Part shown: in pieces, positions 1-10,700 of the stretch
How positions within the stretch are numbered: the stretch's first letter is position 1
Layout of the letters: each line of letters begins with the position of its first letter
From: Akebia trifoliata
Taxonomy: Eukaryota > Streptophyta > Magnoliopsida > Ranunculales > Lardizabalaceae
NCBI GenBank assembly: GCA_017979445.1
Contig: CM030711.1
Location: 46,113,560 to 46,177,559, forward strand
Reading direction: 5' to 3'
Length of the DNA stretch: 64,000 nt
The notes under the pieces: model-generated
The model's database searches: none
What the model was told of the DNA's origin: nothing
What the model saw: only the letters and a program-made list of their open reading frames with translations
Translations under genes and position numbers: made by a program

Positions 1-189
1 ATTTACATGTCGGATAAGTAATATATCTTCAGAAATTAAACATGCTTAATTTGGTAGAATTTGATTCTAATTAAGATCGTAATCAATTATGAAAGAATGG
101 TTACTATTGGACTAGAAGAGTAGACCACTTGACTTTCAAATTTTAATGAGAAGGGCTTTTACATATTGATATTAATTAATTTTTTAAAG

Positions 190-378
190 TGTCAGGATCC
201 CTTGACTCCTGAGAATGACTCATGAAGAAAAACACATGATCGCAATCCTTTAAATGCAAAATCCAATGATTGAGATTTATCCTTGGGATAAGTATCTTCG
301 AGATTTGTATTATCAAAAAAACTTATAAATCTCAATAATTGAATTTTGTGTTTAGAGGGTTGGGATCACATGTTTAAA
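190..378. repeat. Truncated copy of the GGGTCAGGATCC palindromic MITE
   Basis: This stretch is clearly related to the intact MITE at 58913-59136: both read GTCAGGATCC, then a TTGACTCCT...GAATGACTC block, then a GAGATTTATCC...GGGATAAGTATCT centre, then GGGTTGGGATCA. The right terminal part present in the intact copy is missing after about 378, so this copy is truncated and no target-site duplication can be read. Confidence 0.7.
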
Positions 379-782
379 TAAATATAAAGTTAAGTTGTGA
401 GAATACATCTGTAATTATGGTCCTACATCTTAATATAACAAATTACTCTTATAGTTAGGAATTTTTAACATAATTCTCTCATTTGAAATTTTGTTAGCCT
501 CTCTTTCTCTACATGTATTTCCCACTTTGAATCCCCACCTCTTTCTTTCTTATCATCGACGTTTGTATTTAGAACTCAGCATTCCCTCTCTTATTAATTC
601 TCTCAAGAATTATGCCAAAGTTACCCCGGAGATTGGCCTCATTTCTCACTTTCTTGGCGTAGAGGTGTACTAACCATAAATGTTTCATTGAGATGCGAGT
701 GAAAAGCATCTATGAATTTGTGTGCACCTCCATGTAAAGAAAACCTTGAAGTGCCTGCTTTGGACACTCCCCCCCACCCACC

Positions 783-812
783 CACACACGCACGTGCGTG
801 CGCACACACACA
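783..812. repeat. Alternating purine-pyrimidine CA/CG tract
   Basis: A stretch of about 30 bp of strictly alternating purine and pyrimidine (CACACACGCACGTGCGTG, then CGCACACACACA) follows a short C-rich run. Such tracts can adopt left-handed DNA; that is general knowledge, not shown here. The element lies about 1 kb upstream of the DAAT start codon. Confidence 0.7.
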
Positions 813-1613
813 ATTCTCATGATAACTGTAACTGTATTATTTTTTCTTTTCTTCCCTTTACAAGAATGGAGAGTTGGTATTGCCACTCCAATAATAGCTC
901 TCCAAGAATATCCCTTCAACTTTAAGTGTACTTTTTCTTTTCTTTTTTTTTTCCACTTCTTTAATAATACTCCTTCAACTATATTGTCTTTTATCTTATT
1001 CTTCTTTTTTTCATTTACTCCTTGAATGTTATTGTGTTTCCTCTTCTACATCCTTACTTACAAAGATGATAATATTTAAGCAACTTTAGATTTACAAATC
1101 AAAATTCAAGACGATTTCTAACCTTACCATTTGATGAGTACACATATACTTGGAATAAGTTAGACTAGTCTAAAATGGTGTGGTATTTGATTGCCAATAT
1201 GGTAATCCATGTGGGTCCAATGACCCTTGATAAGATGAGTTCGTCTAGTCTTATAGTAGGTATTTCACCCTCACCAAGGATCCTTGGGTTCTTATTTTTC
1301 ATCATTGAATTTCAATTTTAAATTGGAGAGTTATGTAAAAGTTCAGCATCGTCTATTTTCAAAACCATGAATCAAGCTCAAAAACAATTATTTTTCTTTT
1401 TTTAATCTAAGTTTTTCAAAGAAACTTAGAGGAGTGTGGTGTTGGATTGTTGATACAGTAGTCCATTTATGTAAAAACAACCCTTACTAAGACTTAAGAT
1501 CTTACTAAGTTCGTAAGGAAAAGGTTTCTCTGTTAAGATTTGATCTTAGACTTAATGAGCTAAGTAAGGAAAGTGTGTTTCATTTGGAATCTAGAGTTGG
1601 GCACGTCATTAGA

Positions 1614-1619
1614 CACGTG
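1614..1619. promoter_or_regulatory. G-box (CACGTG) in DAAT promoter region
   Basis: CACGTG occurs about 200 bp before the DAAT start codon, with an ACGTCA half-site about 10 bp upstream of it. G-box cores are bound by bZIP and bHLH factors in plants. The placement is suitable for a promoter element, but function is only inferred. Confidence 0.4.
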
Positions 1620-1815
1620 GCAAATGAAATCCTGCATCCACTGAGACGAACTCTGTACCGTCAGTATTGGTAATGGCAGGCAAAAATTTAATAATTTCGT
1701 CTTATTCGATTATAGTTGATGTAATTCTCGTACAATCTGACAGAAACTGAAATTTTTAGTTCATTTAAGAGTCCGGTCAACGATCTCCATCACCAGAGTT
1801 CTCTCTTTGACATTA

Positions 1816-4800
1816 ATGGCTTCTCTCTCATCTCTTCAAAAACCCATCTCAGCAACGTCATTTCCTGTAAAACCTATTGATTGTTCTCCTGATTCTTGTG
1901 TTCTAAGGCGAAATCTATCATTTTCTGGAGTTGGGTTTCGACGTTTTCGACTAAATATCGTTGGAAGATCGTTTTGGGAAACGAGGGTTGTTCAGAATTC
2001 AGATCAAACAGAAGCCTTAGTTGGTGGGTTTTCTAATTTTCTGTTTGAGTCTTGTTTGGTTACAGTTTTTATTTTTCTATGATGGTAGTTTGAATTTTAA
2101 TAGAAATATTTTTGATTAATTTGGATTTGTATTTGGCAGAAAGTACCCACATATCAGATGTTCCTCTCCTGTCTTCTTCCGAGGTTTATTTTCTATCTCT
2201 TTCCCTTTGTAAAGATTCTGTTGTAGATATTTCAATTAATTTTTACTTGTCAGGAAGCTTGGAAAAAGATTCTAAAAGTATTTCATTTATAAAAGAAATT
2301 TCTACTATTTTGAAAATTCCAATTATATAAAACTGTTTCTTAGTGATGTCTAATGGAACCTAGGTTATCATTTTCTTATTAAATTCAATAATGTTATATT
2401 ACATTATAGTTATATTTGATCTCCAATTATTAGCAATGGTTTCTAAAATAACATTAATTTGATGAATGTTAAGGTAATTGAAAGGCTAAAATCAGACAGA
2501 GAAATGAGAAAAGGCAAGCAGGAGTTCTTGGCCATGTACTCTAGTGTCTTCGGTGGAATCACGACTGATCCCACAACAATGGTGATTCCTATGGACGATC
2601 ACATGGTCCATAGAGGGCATGGTGTTTTTGATACTGCAGCGATAATGGATGGGTAAGAGATTTTGGATTTGAAAATGAATTTGCACTTAATGTGACAAGG
2701 ACCACCCATTTCCAAGAAATTATTTTTAAAATCTATGGGAACATTGCAATACTGTTGCATTTGAAAATCATGGTTCACAAATTCTCCAAATTCTCTCATA
2801 GCATTAGTGAATCTTGATCCGCCTTTGTTCTTAAATGAAAATTTTACCACATAAAAAATATCCACCCAAGCACCACAACCTACCCAATATGTGACATCAT
2901 CTAGTTCACAAAAAATTAATGATATTTCTTAGCCTCCAAGGTTGACCCATAAAAGCACCAATGAATCTTCTCATGTGCCATGATATTTGTTATCTTATCC
3001 CAGATAGGATATTTGGGTAAGTGGAAAATTTGCAAAATTGGATTCATTTTGCCGATCCACATATTTGGAATAAAGCATATAGAATATGTTGATGATCCTA
3101 GAATGAAATTTTGTGGTTTTCGTGTATGTATTTTGTAACTGAAAAAAATGTGCTTGCATGTCGGGATCTCCTTGATTACCTTGTATGGAATTGATAATCT
3201 GAATTTGTGTGAAGACTTCAGGGAAATAACAATTAGAAGATAATATCTCTCTTAATTCTAAATTTATAAAGTCTTCAAGTCTCTAATTGATAAGAAAATA
3301 ACATCTTCTATGTTACTTATCCAAGGAATTTTTATGTTATGAATACCTACAATATTCAGTTTATATATATATATATTTTGATGGATAAGCTGGGACTTGA
3401 ACCCACTACCTCAAATTAAAGTTGCTTTGCAATGTGTCAAACCAACTGAGCTATGAGTTTAGGCCCATGAATTTTATTTATGCTTCACTAGTAACTCTAT
3501 GCAAAAAAATGTAATTAAAGTCAATGCAGTTGATAGATTAAATCTAATTCCAAGTTGAGTTGGTAAAAAACTCAATCTGGTATGCATTCAAGTGACTCCT
3601 CTATGTGCCAGCTTACTAAGTTGGTTAAAGTCTGTGAGTGTTGATACTACAACCTGGGTTCAATACTCGCCTCACCTACTAATTAGTGACCGCTAATCTC
3701 ACTTGCCTAGCAAAAAAAAAAGTGAGGACTTGTCCTCCCCTTAATAAAATCTTTGGTTATCAAAAAAAAAAAAAAGTGACTCCTCAAGCGCAACTACATT
3801 GGCTCACACTGAAAAAAAAAATGGGAAGGAGTATTATTAAGAAGTGAATGTGGTGGATAATGTTTACATCCCCATGAGGTCTTGGATGTTAGTACCTATG
3901 ACCCATACTTTGTGTTGTATATGAAATTTAATAGTGTAGTATAATTGTGGTGTCTAATAGGCTTATATTGTTTAAGGAAATTTGGTCATGTGTAATCCGA
4001 TAAGTTGTCATAGAGCATTAAGGGAATTTATGTAGTTTTTACCTGACCACACAGACACACATGCACACACGCGCATGAATAGATGGCATCATAGCATGGA
4101 GTTCAATGATCTTCATGGTGCTCTATGTGGATTTCAATCATCTTCATGGGGGCTCTATGACCTCATTTGATTGAAGAAAAGTGTTGAAGAGTATAATAAC
4201 TTTAAGGGGGAGTATAATAGGATGTAATAAGAATTTATGTGTGCTTGTGAGGGTAGTTTGATTTAATTTAACTCAATGTATTGTATGTCTATACTGACCT
4301 TATAAAGTAGTCTTTTACCATTATTTAAGATAATAAGAGAGGAAACTTGCAATGCTTCATAATCTTTCTTCTTTGAAAAATTAAATTAGCTTCTTTTTTA
4401 TGTAGTTCTTTTAAAAGCACATCACTTGTAAACTAAGCAATAAATCTCTTCTTTCTTTTTTATCACATCAAGTGTGGTTTATTCGAATGATTTTGAACAC
4501 TTGAAATAGTGAAACCTAAGCAATAAATCTCTTCTTTCTTTTTTATCAGCTTAATCACTAATCCCATTTCCATCTTGTTCACCAAAATCCCAGACATCTC
4601 TACGAGTTGGATCAGCATATCGAACGCTTCTTAAGGTCTGCATCAATGGCAAAGATCAACCTCCCTTTTGATCAGGAACGAATACGAAGCATCCTCATAC
4701 AAACAGTTAGTGCATCCAAATGTAGGCAAGGTTCATTACGGTATTGGCTCTCTGTGGGACCCGGTGATTTCCAACTATCTCCATCCTACTGCCTCCAATC

Positions 4801-6368
4801 TGCTCTTTATGCCATTGTAATCCAAGATCCAACTCCATTACCTCGACAAGGTGTTAAAGTAGTAACTTCAACAATCCCGATAAAACCGCCTCAATTCGCC
4901 ACAATGAAGAGCGTAAATTACCTACCCAATGTTCTATCAAAAGTGGAAGCTGAAGAAAAAGGAGGGTTCGCAGCAATATGGTTAGATGACGAGGGGTATA
5001 TTGCCGAAGGGCCCAACATGAATGTGGCATTCGTTACTAAGGAAAATGAGCTCTTGATGCCTTTCTTCGATAAAATTCTTAGTGGGTGTACAGCAAAAAG
5101 AGTACTGACTCTCGCCGAGGGACTGTTGAAGAAGGGAGAGATTGGTGGAATTAGAGTAGGAAATGTTACTGTAGAGGAAGGGAAAAAGGCCAACGAGATG
5201 ATGCTTATTGGGAGTGGGATTCTCGTCCGTCCCGTCGTGCAATGGGATGACCAGATCATTGGAGATGGTAAGAACTTTACAAACTGTATTTTCTGCTCTT
5301 TTAGGTTGCTCACCTCGACTGCCTTACGTACATTCTCTTCTATTGGAATAAAATTTGTACTTTTATCCCAAAAAAAAAAAAAAATTTATTAGAAACTTGA
5401 TTAAGCACTCAAGAATGAGATAACTCAGTCGCTCTAAGTCTGTTTTAAAAGGGTAAAATAGTTCCTTTGATCTTTTTAAGGGACTGTTTATGAGTAAGAA
5501 AGTGTCAAAGATAGAGAGATTGAAGGCTGACTGCAGTGCTTTTCTATGCCTATATCTTTATTTGGCATGTGTTATTTATTTTGTCTTTTATCCCAGTCGT
5601 TAGGTTAGGGTTTAATCTAACGGTTAGGACAGGTTCTGTTTTGTAAATTAGATTAGGGTTTTCTTATTCTAGATTTTGCAAGAGAGAGAGAGAGGGGTGT
5701 ACAAAGGATCCATGACTTGGGTTTTGGATTAAAACTTGAATAGTTATTTCTTTTATTGTTCCTCTTTGATTTCTTAGTGAAAAAGATTAGATCTATCCGT
5801 AAACGTAGCATCATTGTCGAACCACATAAATCTTAGTGTTATTTATTTCTTTGCTATTTTCTTCTTAATCATATTGAACAAGAATTTCCAAATTCACAAC
5901 ATGATGTAATAATTTGTGAATATATGCACTTGGATAAAACTTTTGATCAAATTACGTAGTCAGATAGGGTTTTGAAATATTCACGTATTCACACAAATTT
6001 ATTCGTTTATGTGAAAACTTTATAGTGAATTTACTTTATACGTGTTTGGGTTTAAAATATCTGAAAATTTTGAAAAATCAAACGGCTATAAAGATAGATA
6101 CATTACAAAAGTTTTTATTTTTTACATAGACAAATAAATAAATTTATCCGGCTACATAAATATTTTAAAATTGTATCTGATTATTAATTTTCAAAAACTT
6201 TTATCCCTCTGTGTAAAACTTTTTTTTGTTTTTTGTTTTTTTGGTAATAGATAATTTGCTTGTTTTGTTGTAGGCAAAGAAGGCTCAGTTGCTGAAGCTC
6301 TCTTGAATCTCATTCTGGATGACATGAAATCTGGTCCCGCTACTGTACGGGTACCAGTCCCTTATTGA
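1816..6368 (+). CDS. DAAT: Chloroplastic D-amino-acid transaminase-like class IV PLP aminotransferase
   Basis: Exons 1816-2023, 2140-2183, 2474-2652, 4594-5267 and 6274-6368 join in frame with GT-AG introns to 399 aa. The family transfers the amino group between D-amino acids and 2-oxo acids; relatives act as aminodeoxychorismate lyase or branched-chain aminotransferases. The first 70 or so residues are rich in Ser, Arg and hydrophobics and look like a chloroplast transit peptide. The conserved body begins near the FLAMYSS motif in exon 3, followed by DDHMVHRGHGVFDTA, LRYWLSVGPGDF, the MKSVNYLPNVL block whose Lys249 should bind PLP, EGPNMNVAF, LSGCTAKR and MLIGSGI. These blocks match, as recalled, the Arabidopsis DAAT protein (At5g57850), which is slightly shorter (about 373 aa). 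The ATG at 1816 is the first in frame; 1807 is only a TTG. The gene converges on the TCX gene. Substrate preference cannot be read from sequence. Confidence 0.93.
3380..3470 (-). repeat. tRNA-like SINE head or degenerate tRNA
   Basis: On the minus strand a perfect-looking pol III A box, TAGCTCAGTTGG (complement of 3442-3453), is followed about 40 nt later by a B box, GGTTCAAGTCC (complement of 3393-3403). No acceptor stem pairs around it, so it is better read as a SINE head or a dead tRNA-derived copy than as a working tRNA gene. Confidence 0.55.
3602..3773 (+). mobile_element. tRNA-derived SINE with 12-bp target-site duplication
   Basis: The 172-bp body has an A-box-like segment (AAGTTGGTTAAAG) and a B box (GGTTCAATACTC) about 40 nt apart, and ends in an A-rich tail after GGTTATC. 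It is flanked by an exact 12-bp direct repeat AAGTGACTCCTC at 3590-3601 and 3774-3785, the signature of target-primed reverse transcription. Related diverged fragments lie near 13955-14032, 14488-14606 and 16524-16645. The insertion sits inside DAAT intron 3 in the sense direction. Confidence 0.8.
5268..6273. other. DAAT intron 4
   Basis: A 1.0-kb AT-rich intron between GTAAGAACT and TTGTTGTAG. It contains a short GA run near 5685 and a T-rich acceptor region. No exon or mobile element with clear ends was recognised. Confidence 0.7.
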
Positions 6369-7719
6369 TTCTAGACTCTTTTTTTCTGTTGTGGTGAGAT
6401 ATGGTCTCTAACTTGAGATCTATTATTGTAATTCTGGTTCCATGGTTTTCACACAAATTTCCAGTGTAAGTTAAACCTACTTGTGTTGCAAAACTAAACA
6501 ATCATGCTTAGTTCGAATGGAAAGTAAATTAGCAAAAAAATAAAAACAACTTATTAGCTACACTTGACCTTACAAATAAGGATTGGCTGAAGAAGACGTG
6601 CACATTGATCTTGTATCACATGGATTGTAACTAGTATGACTTTCATGAAAATAATATTTTTCAATCATTCTAGAAACTGAAAAAGAAAATTCTTATCAGG
6701 CTTCAGACTTATTTATGTTCAACCCTCTATGATTCTGTTACTATTAATTAGTTCAAGTCTTAATTTCTTGGTCTGATCGGGCATGAGTGGACTGGAAAGT
6801 GGAAGAATGGCGAAGTTGTGCTTCTCAATAAGAGTGCTGCATTAGGATCATAAGCTCTGATGATCAATTGTTTCTGACCAAGTCAAGGCCTCTAAAGAGA
6901 TTAACTAAGATTTAAAAAAAAAAAAATTTGTCGTGGATAGAAAATAGGACACAATAAAGTTAAATTTAAACATAGGACGTATCGCAACAAAAGATGTACA
7001 CAATGACAAGAAGGGAATTTTGATCGTGGATCTTAATTGCATCGGATGAGTGGAAAGATTACGAAAGATAAAATAAAAGTTGGGAACTTTTAAAGTGGCA
7101 AGGAAGTTCGAAAAGAATGTGGATTGAGATAAAATTGAGTGGAGCAAGATTCATCCATCCAACCCCAAATTTTTGAGATTAGGCTTTGATGGTGATGATG
7201 ATTCCAATTGTTTCAGAACTACATAAATTTTGGGCGACTTAGAACCATTAAATACGTACTCAACCTGATTACTAATTGAGTCCAAATATGGACCCACAAC
7301 CGAACAAATCAGATCAGGTCTATCAGTTATCCCAATGTAAGATAAGAAACTTCGTGATCTTGATTGAGTCAGGTTTGTCAACTAATCAGGTACACATCGA
7401 CACCCCTACCACTGGAATGTCAAGGATATCTTGCAAGAACTATACAAGTTTTGGGCTGAACAATGGAAGTAATTCAGGAATTTTAAGAATAATGGAAAAA
7501 TAAATAACAAACACCCATACAGGTACCGCCAATGAGGCTGAACCAACTATATCAGATATGAGGGAAAAAAAAAATCAGTTCCTACCGTGATTGATTCTTC
7601 AACCACAAACAGATTAAGGGTCCAAACATTCTTTATAACTGCATCAAAGATGGGCAAATTCGAATGCTGGCCAAAATATGATAGATGCAGTAACATGCTT
7701 TGGACCAACACTATCATTT
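6369..7719. other. Convergent intergenic region between DAAT and TCX
   Basis: The 3' ends of the two genes face each other across 1.35 kb. The stretch is AT-rich, with an A-run at 6913-6926; nothing coding was supported and no clear poly(A) signal could be assigned with confidence. The untranslated 3' parts of both transcripts must lie here. Confidence 0.6.
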
Positions 7720-10700
7720 TTACATCTCATTTTCAATTTTTGGTTTTATTAAATCCCCATTTTCAGTGGGGCATCCAGCCTTAAGAGGCTGAGTATTATT
7801 AGGAGCGGCAGTAACTGGACTCACCGTCTGAGATATTTCAGCAGCAGTTGGAACAAAAGGTCTTACAATGCCATTGCCAATGGGTTCTGGTTGACTCCAT
7901 GTTTCGGATCTTGCGCTTAATGAAGAATACTTTTCTTCTGTAACATAAAAGAATGGAAGAATAACTATTTGTAATATAATTCAGAGACGGAAAATTATAA
8001 GATAATTAATGTTCATTGAAAAGCTCAAAAATATGAAAGCAAGAGGAACCATTAACTTGACTCGTCTATTTGATATGTTGGGATAGTTGATAAAAAAAAT
8101 GGCAAATGTTTCAAGGAAAAGTTTTTGGGTTGGATTGGTGCCCATAGAATATATCTCTTTCACTCTTAGAAAGCCAATTGTGGGCCCAATAAAGGGAAGC
8201 ACCGTAAAATTTCAAAGATACTTCTAAACCAGTTTGGTCATTTAGGACAGACTTGTTTGGTTTTCAAGCTTTATGCATCTAATCAATGGAGATGGCCCAA
8301 ATTTTCAAAGATACTTCTAAACCATTTGGGACATTTAGGAACAGACTAGTTGAATTTAGATGTTTCAATGGACGTCTGAGTTTAGGAAGCTCAACTTGGA
8401 TACTGACCCTCCGTAACTCGACTACTAGTTGTCATTGTTCATGTTTCAGAAACAAAATTTACATGCAAGGTAGAGAGCCTCACCTTTTTATTGGTCATGA
8501 TTCAGAAACAAAAAATTTGCACTTATGGTAGAGGCTTTACCTTTTATTCTTCCACAAGTAATGATACTTCGAAGACAATCCCGGAACCCAGTCAAGACAA
8601 GCCTTTCCTGCTCCACGTAGAGCTCTGTCATGCCCTGACCATATGGCAACTGGTTAGGCATGTTCCGGCTATTGCTCAGGGCCCCATTCGGTGATGCGGC
8701 TGCCGTGAACATTGTATCCTGCTCATCACACATCAGCGCGAGAGTTCCCGGAGACATTGGCCTTCCTTTCTGCAGGTCAGCACCATCTGATCCGGAATCA
8801 TCTGTGCTTATTTTATCAGCTTGGTTCCCACTTGAACGGTCATCAGCCACAGTTTTCTGAACATCAGGAATTTTGCGGCTTTCATCTCTCTCTTGATTTG
8901 TCGAAGCAGGAGGGCTTTCTGTTTGATCATCTCTCTCTGCTTGCTTCTCTGTTGTTGTGCCTTTGTTGTCTGCAAATGTAAATTATGAAGTTCAAATGAT
9001 CAGTAATCCCTTGTTGAGATAAGGTGTTAATGACGATGATGACTACTAATAGAACAGTGAAATACAATCTCGGCAACTCAGACAGGTCAAGACGGCTATT
9101 TATTTGGGACAACAGAAATCAAGGGTTGCATTCTTTCAACCAAGGTATTAAATTTCAGTTTCAGTTTCTAATTTGGTCTGCCCGAAAATGGAAATAATAT
9201 TTTGATCACTGTGGAAATGAATACAATTTTTATGGAAATGATGGAAATATAGTGAAAGTGATGGAAATTTTCAACGTAACCGCAGCAGGAAGTAATACAA
9301 ACTCATTAACTCAGACAAGTCAAGAAAACAATAAACAGAAATGGCAATTGGGACAATAAAAATCGAGTCCTGCATTCTTTCAACCAACGCATTAAATTTT
9401 GGTTTCTATATTGATTTGCCTAGTAATGAAAATACTTTCGTAGAAATAGTTTGGTCTGCATGGAAATAAATACAATTTTCATGGAAATGAAAGAAACCTA
9501 GTGGAAGTGATGGAAATATTGAGGAAATTTTCACTGTAACCGTGGGAAATAATAAAGAGAAGAAAACACACTTTTATAAGTCATCAAACTACAATAAATG
9601 AACATATGAATGTCGAAATGGAGATCTTTGGCGTTCCGCTACATGTTGGCACTAGTTTTTGAGAGTCCAACAACCAAAACCAACAATAATTTACATAGAA
9701 ATGAGAATAATAATGTGACATCAACCAATACACTTTCAAGTTAAAATACTTGATTAAATGAACGAACCATTAAGGACTGCGTTAACACATTATCGTATTT
9801 TTATTTTTAAGAAATTTGTAGAATAGATTACTAACATATGCAATTAATTTGAACATTGGTGATTATAAGTGTGTACTTCTATGAGCATGTTAATATGCTC
9901 TGAATAACCAAAATAAGATGATATAGAGATATCTAACTAATCATAATAGTTATTTTGATAAATAACTAATCATAATTCATTTCTACTAAGGAATGAATAT
10001 TATGTGTATTAAAAGATTCTTTCAACAAGAAATTTCAGTTTTTTTTATTTTTATAAATTTTGCAAATAGATATAGAATATAAGTTTAAAAAATGAATATT
10101 TTGATCAAAGTTTACTGTTCATCAAAATATTTCCACCGAAATCCAGTATCTTCATACATGAATTTTGATTATTTCGGTTAAAATTTACAGTTCATTATTT
10201 GTAAAATGAATAGTGATTTCCACTGAACCATATACAAAAAGAAAAAAACTGTCCATTAAAATTTTCTCCTATCGGCTCTTTTGGAAATGGAAATATTTCA
10301 TGAAAATATGTCAAAAAATTAGAATTATGCTTTTAATATTGGTAGAGGGAATTGACGTTTAGGAAGAACCATGAAGCCCATAATAAGGTAAAAGTGCCAT
10401 TTGGTACATTTGACAGGTATGTCAATCATCATCATTGAAGCCTTATCTTAAGGATTTGGGATCGGCTACTTTTGACAGGTAATTTTTTTGGAAAAGAAAG
10501 AAACACAACAAAGAAAACTGAAAGAAGGCTAGAAACGATGAAATAAATATTCAGTCCAGCTATGAAAAATTCAGCAAATCAATCATCGATGAGGAACATC
10601 AAATAAAAAGGCGTACATGTGATATTTCATAGTTCGAAGTAGTAAGCTTCTGGTCAAAATGTTAACCTGGTGGCCTACTTCCAAATCCATTACCAAATTT

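Larger units (their letters stand above)
1..1815. other. Upstream intergenic region of the DAAT gene
   Basis: No coding region is supported here. It holds a truncated palindromic MITE (about 190-378), an alternating purine-pyrimidine CA/CG tract (783-812), pyrimidine-rich stretches around 930-1020, and the presumed promoter of the aminotransferase gene just before 1816. A short open frame at 491-673 has weak look-alike similarity to a retrotransposon fragment but was not accepted. Confidence 0.6.
2653..4593. other. DAAT intron 3 with retroelement insertions
   Basis: This 1.94-kb intron starts GTAAGAG and ends CCCAG. It carries a minus-strand tRNA-like segment (about 3380-3470), an intact SINE with 12-bp target-site duplication (3602-3773), and one end of the MULE-like repeat that recurs near 29.3 kb and 45.4 kb (about 3835-3900, with GACATCCCCATGAGGTCTTG-like sequence). 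No additional exon is evident. Confidence 0.7.

Noticed and set aside
491..673. Open frame whose end (LISHFLGVEVY) faintly resembles Ty1/copia reverse transcriptase
   Set aside because: Only a handful of residues match, no neighbouring RT or integrase motifs exist, and the frame begins at a non-ATG codon.
3380..3470. Functional tRNA gene on the minus strand
   Set aside because: A and B boxes are good, but no acceptor or T stem closes around them and the flanks look like retroelement debris.
4918..5313. Antisense open frame across DAAT exon 4
   Set aside because: It is the mirror of a well-supported coding exon and has no recognisable family features.
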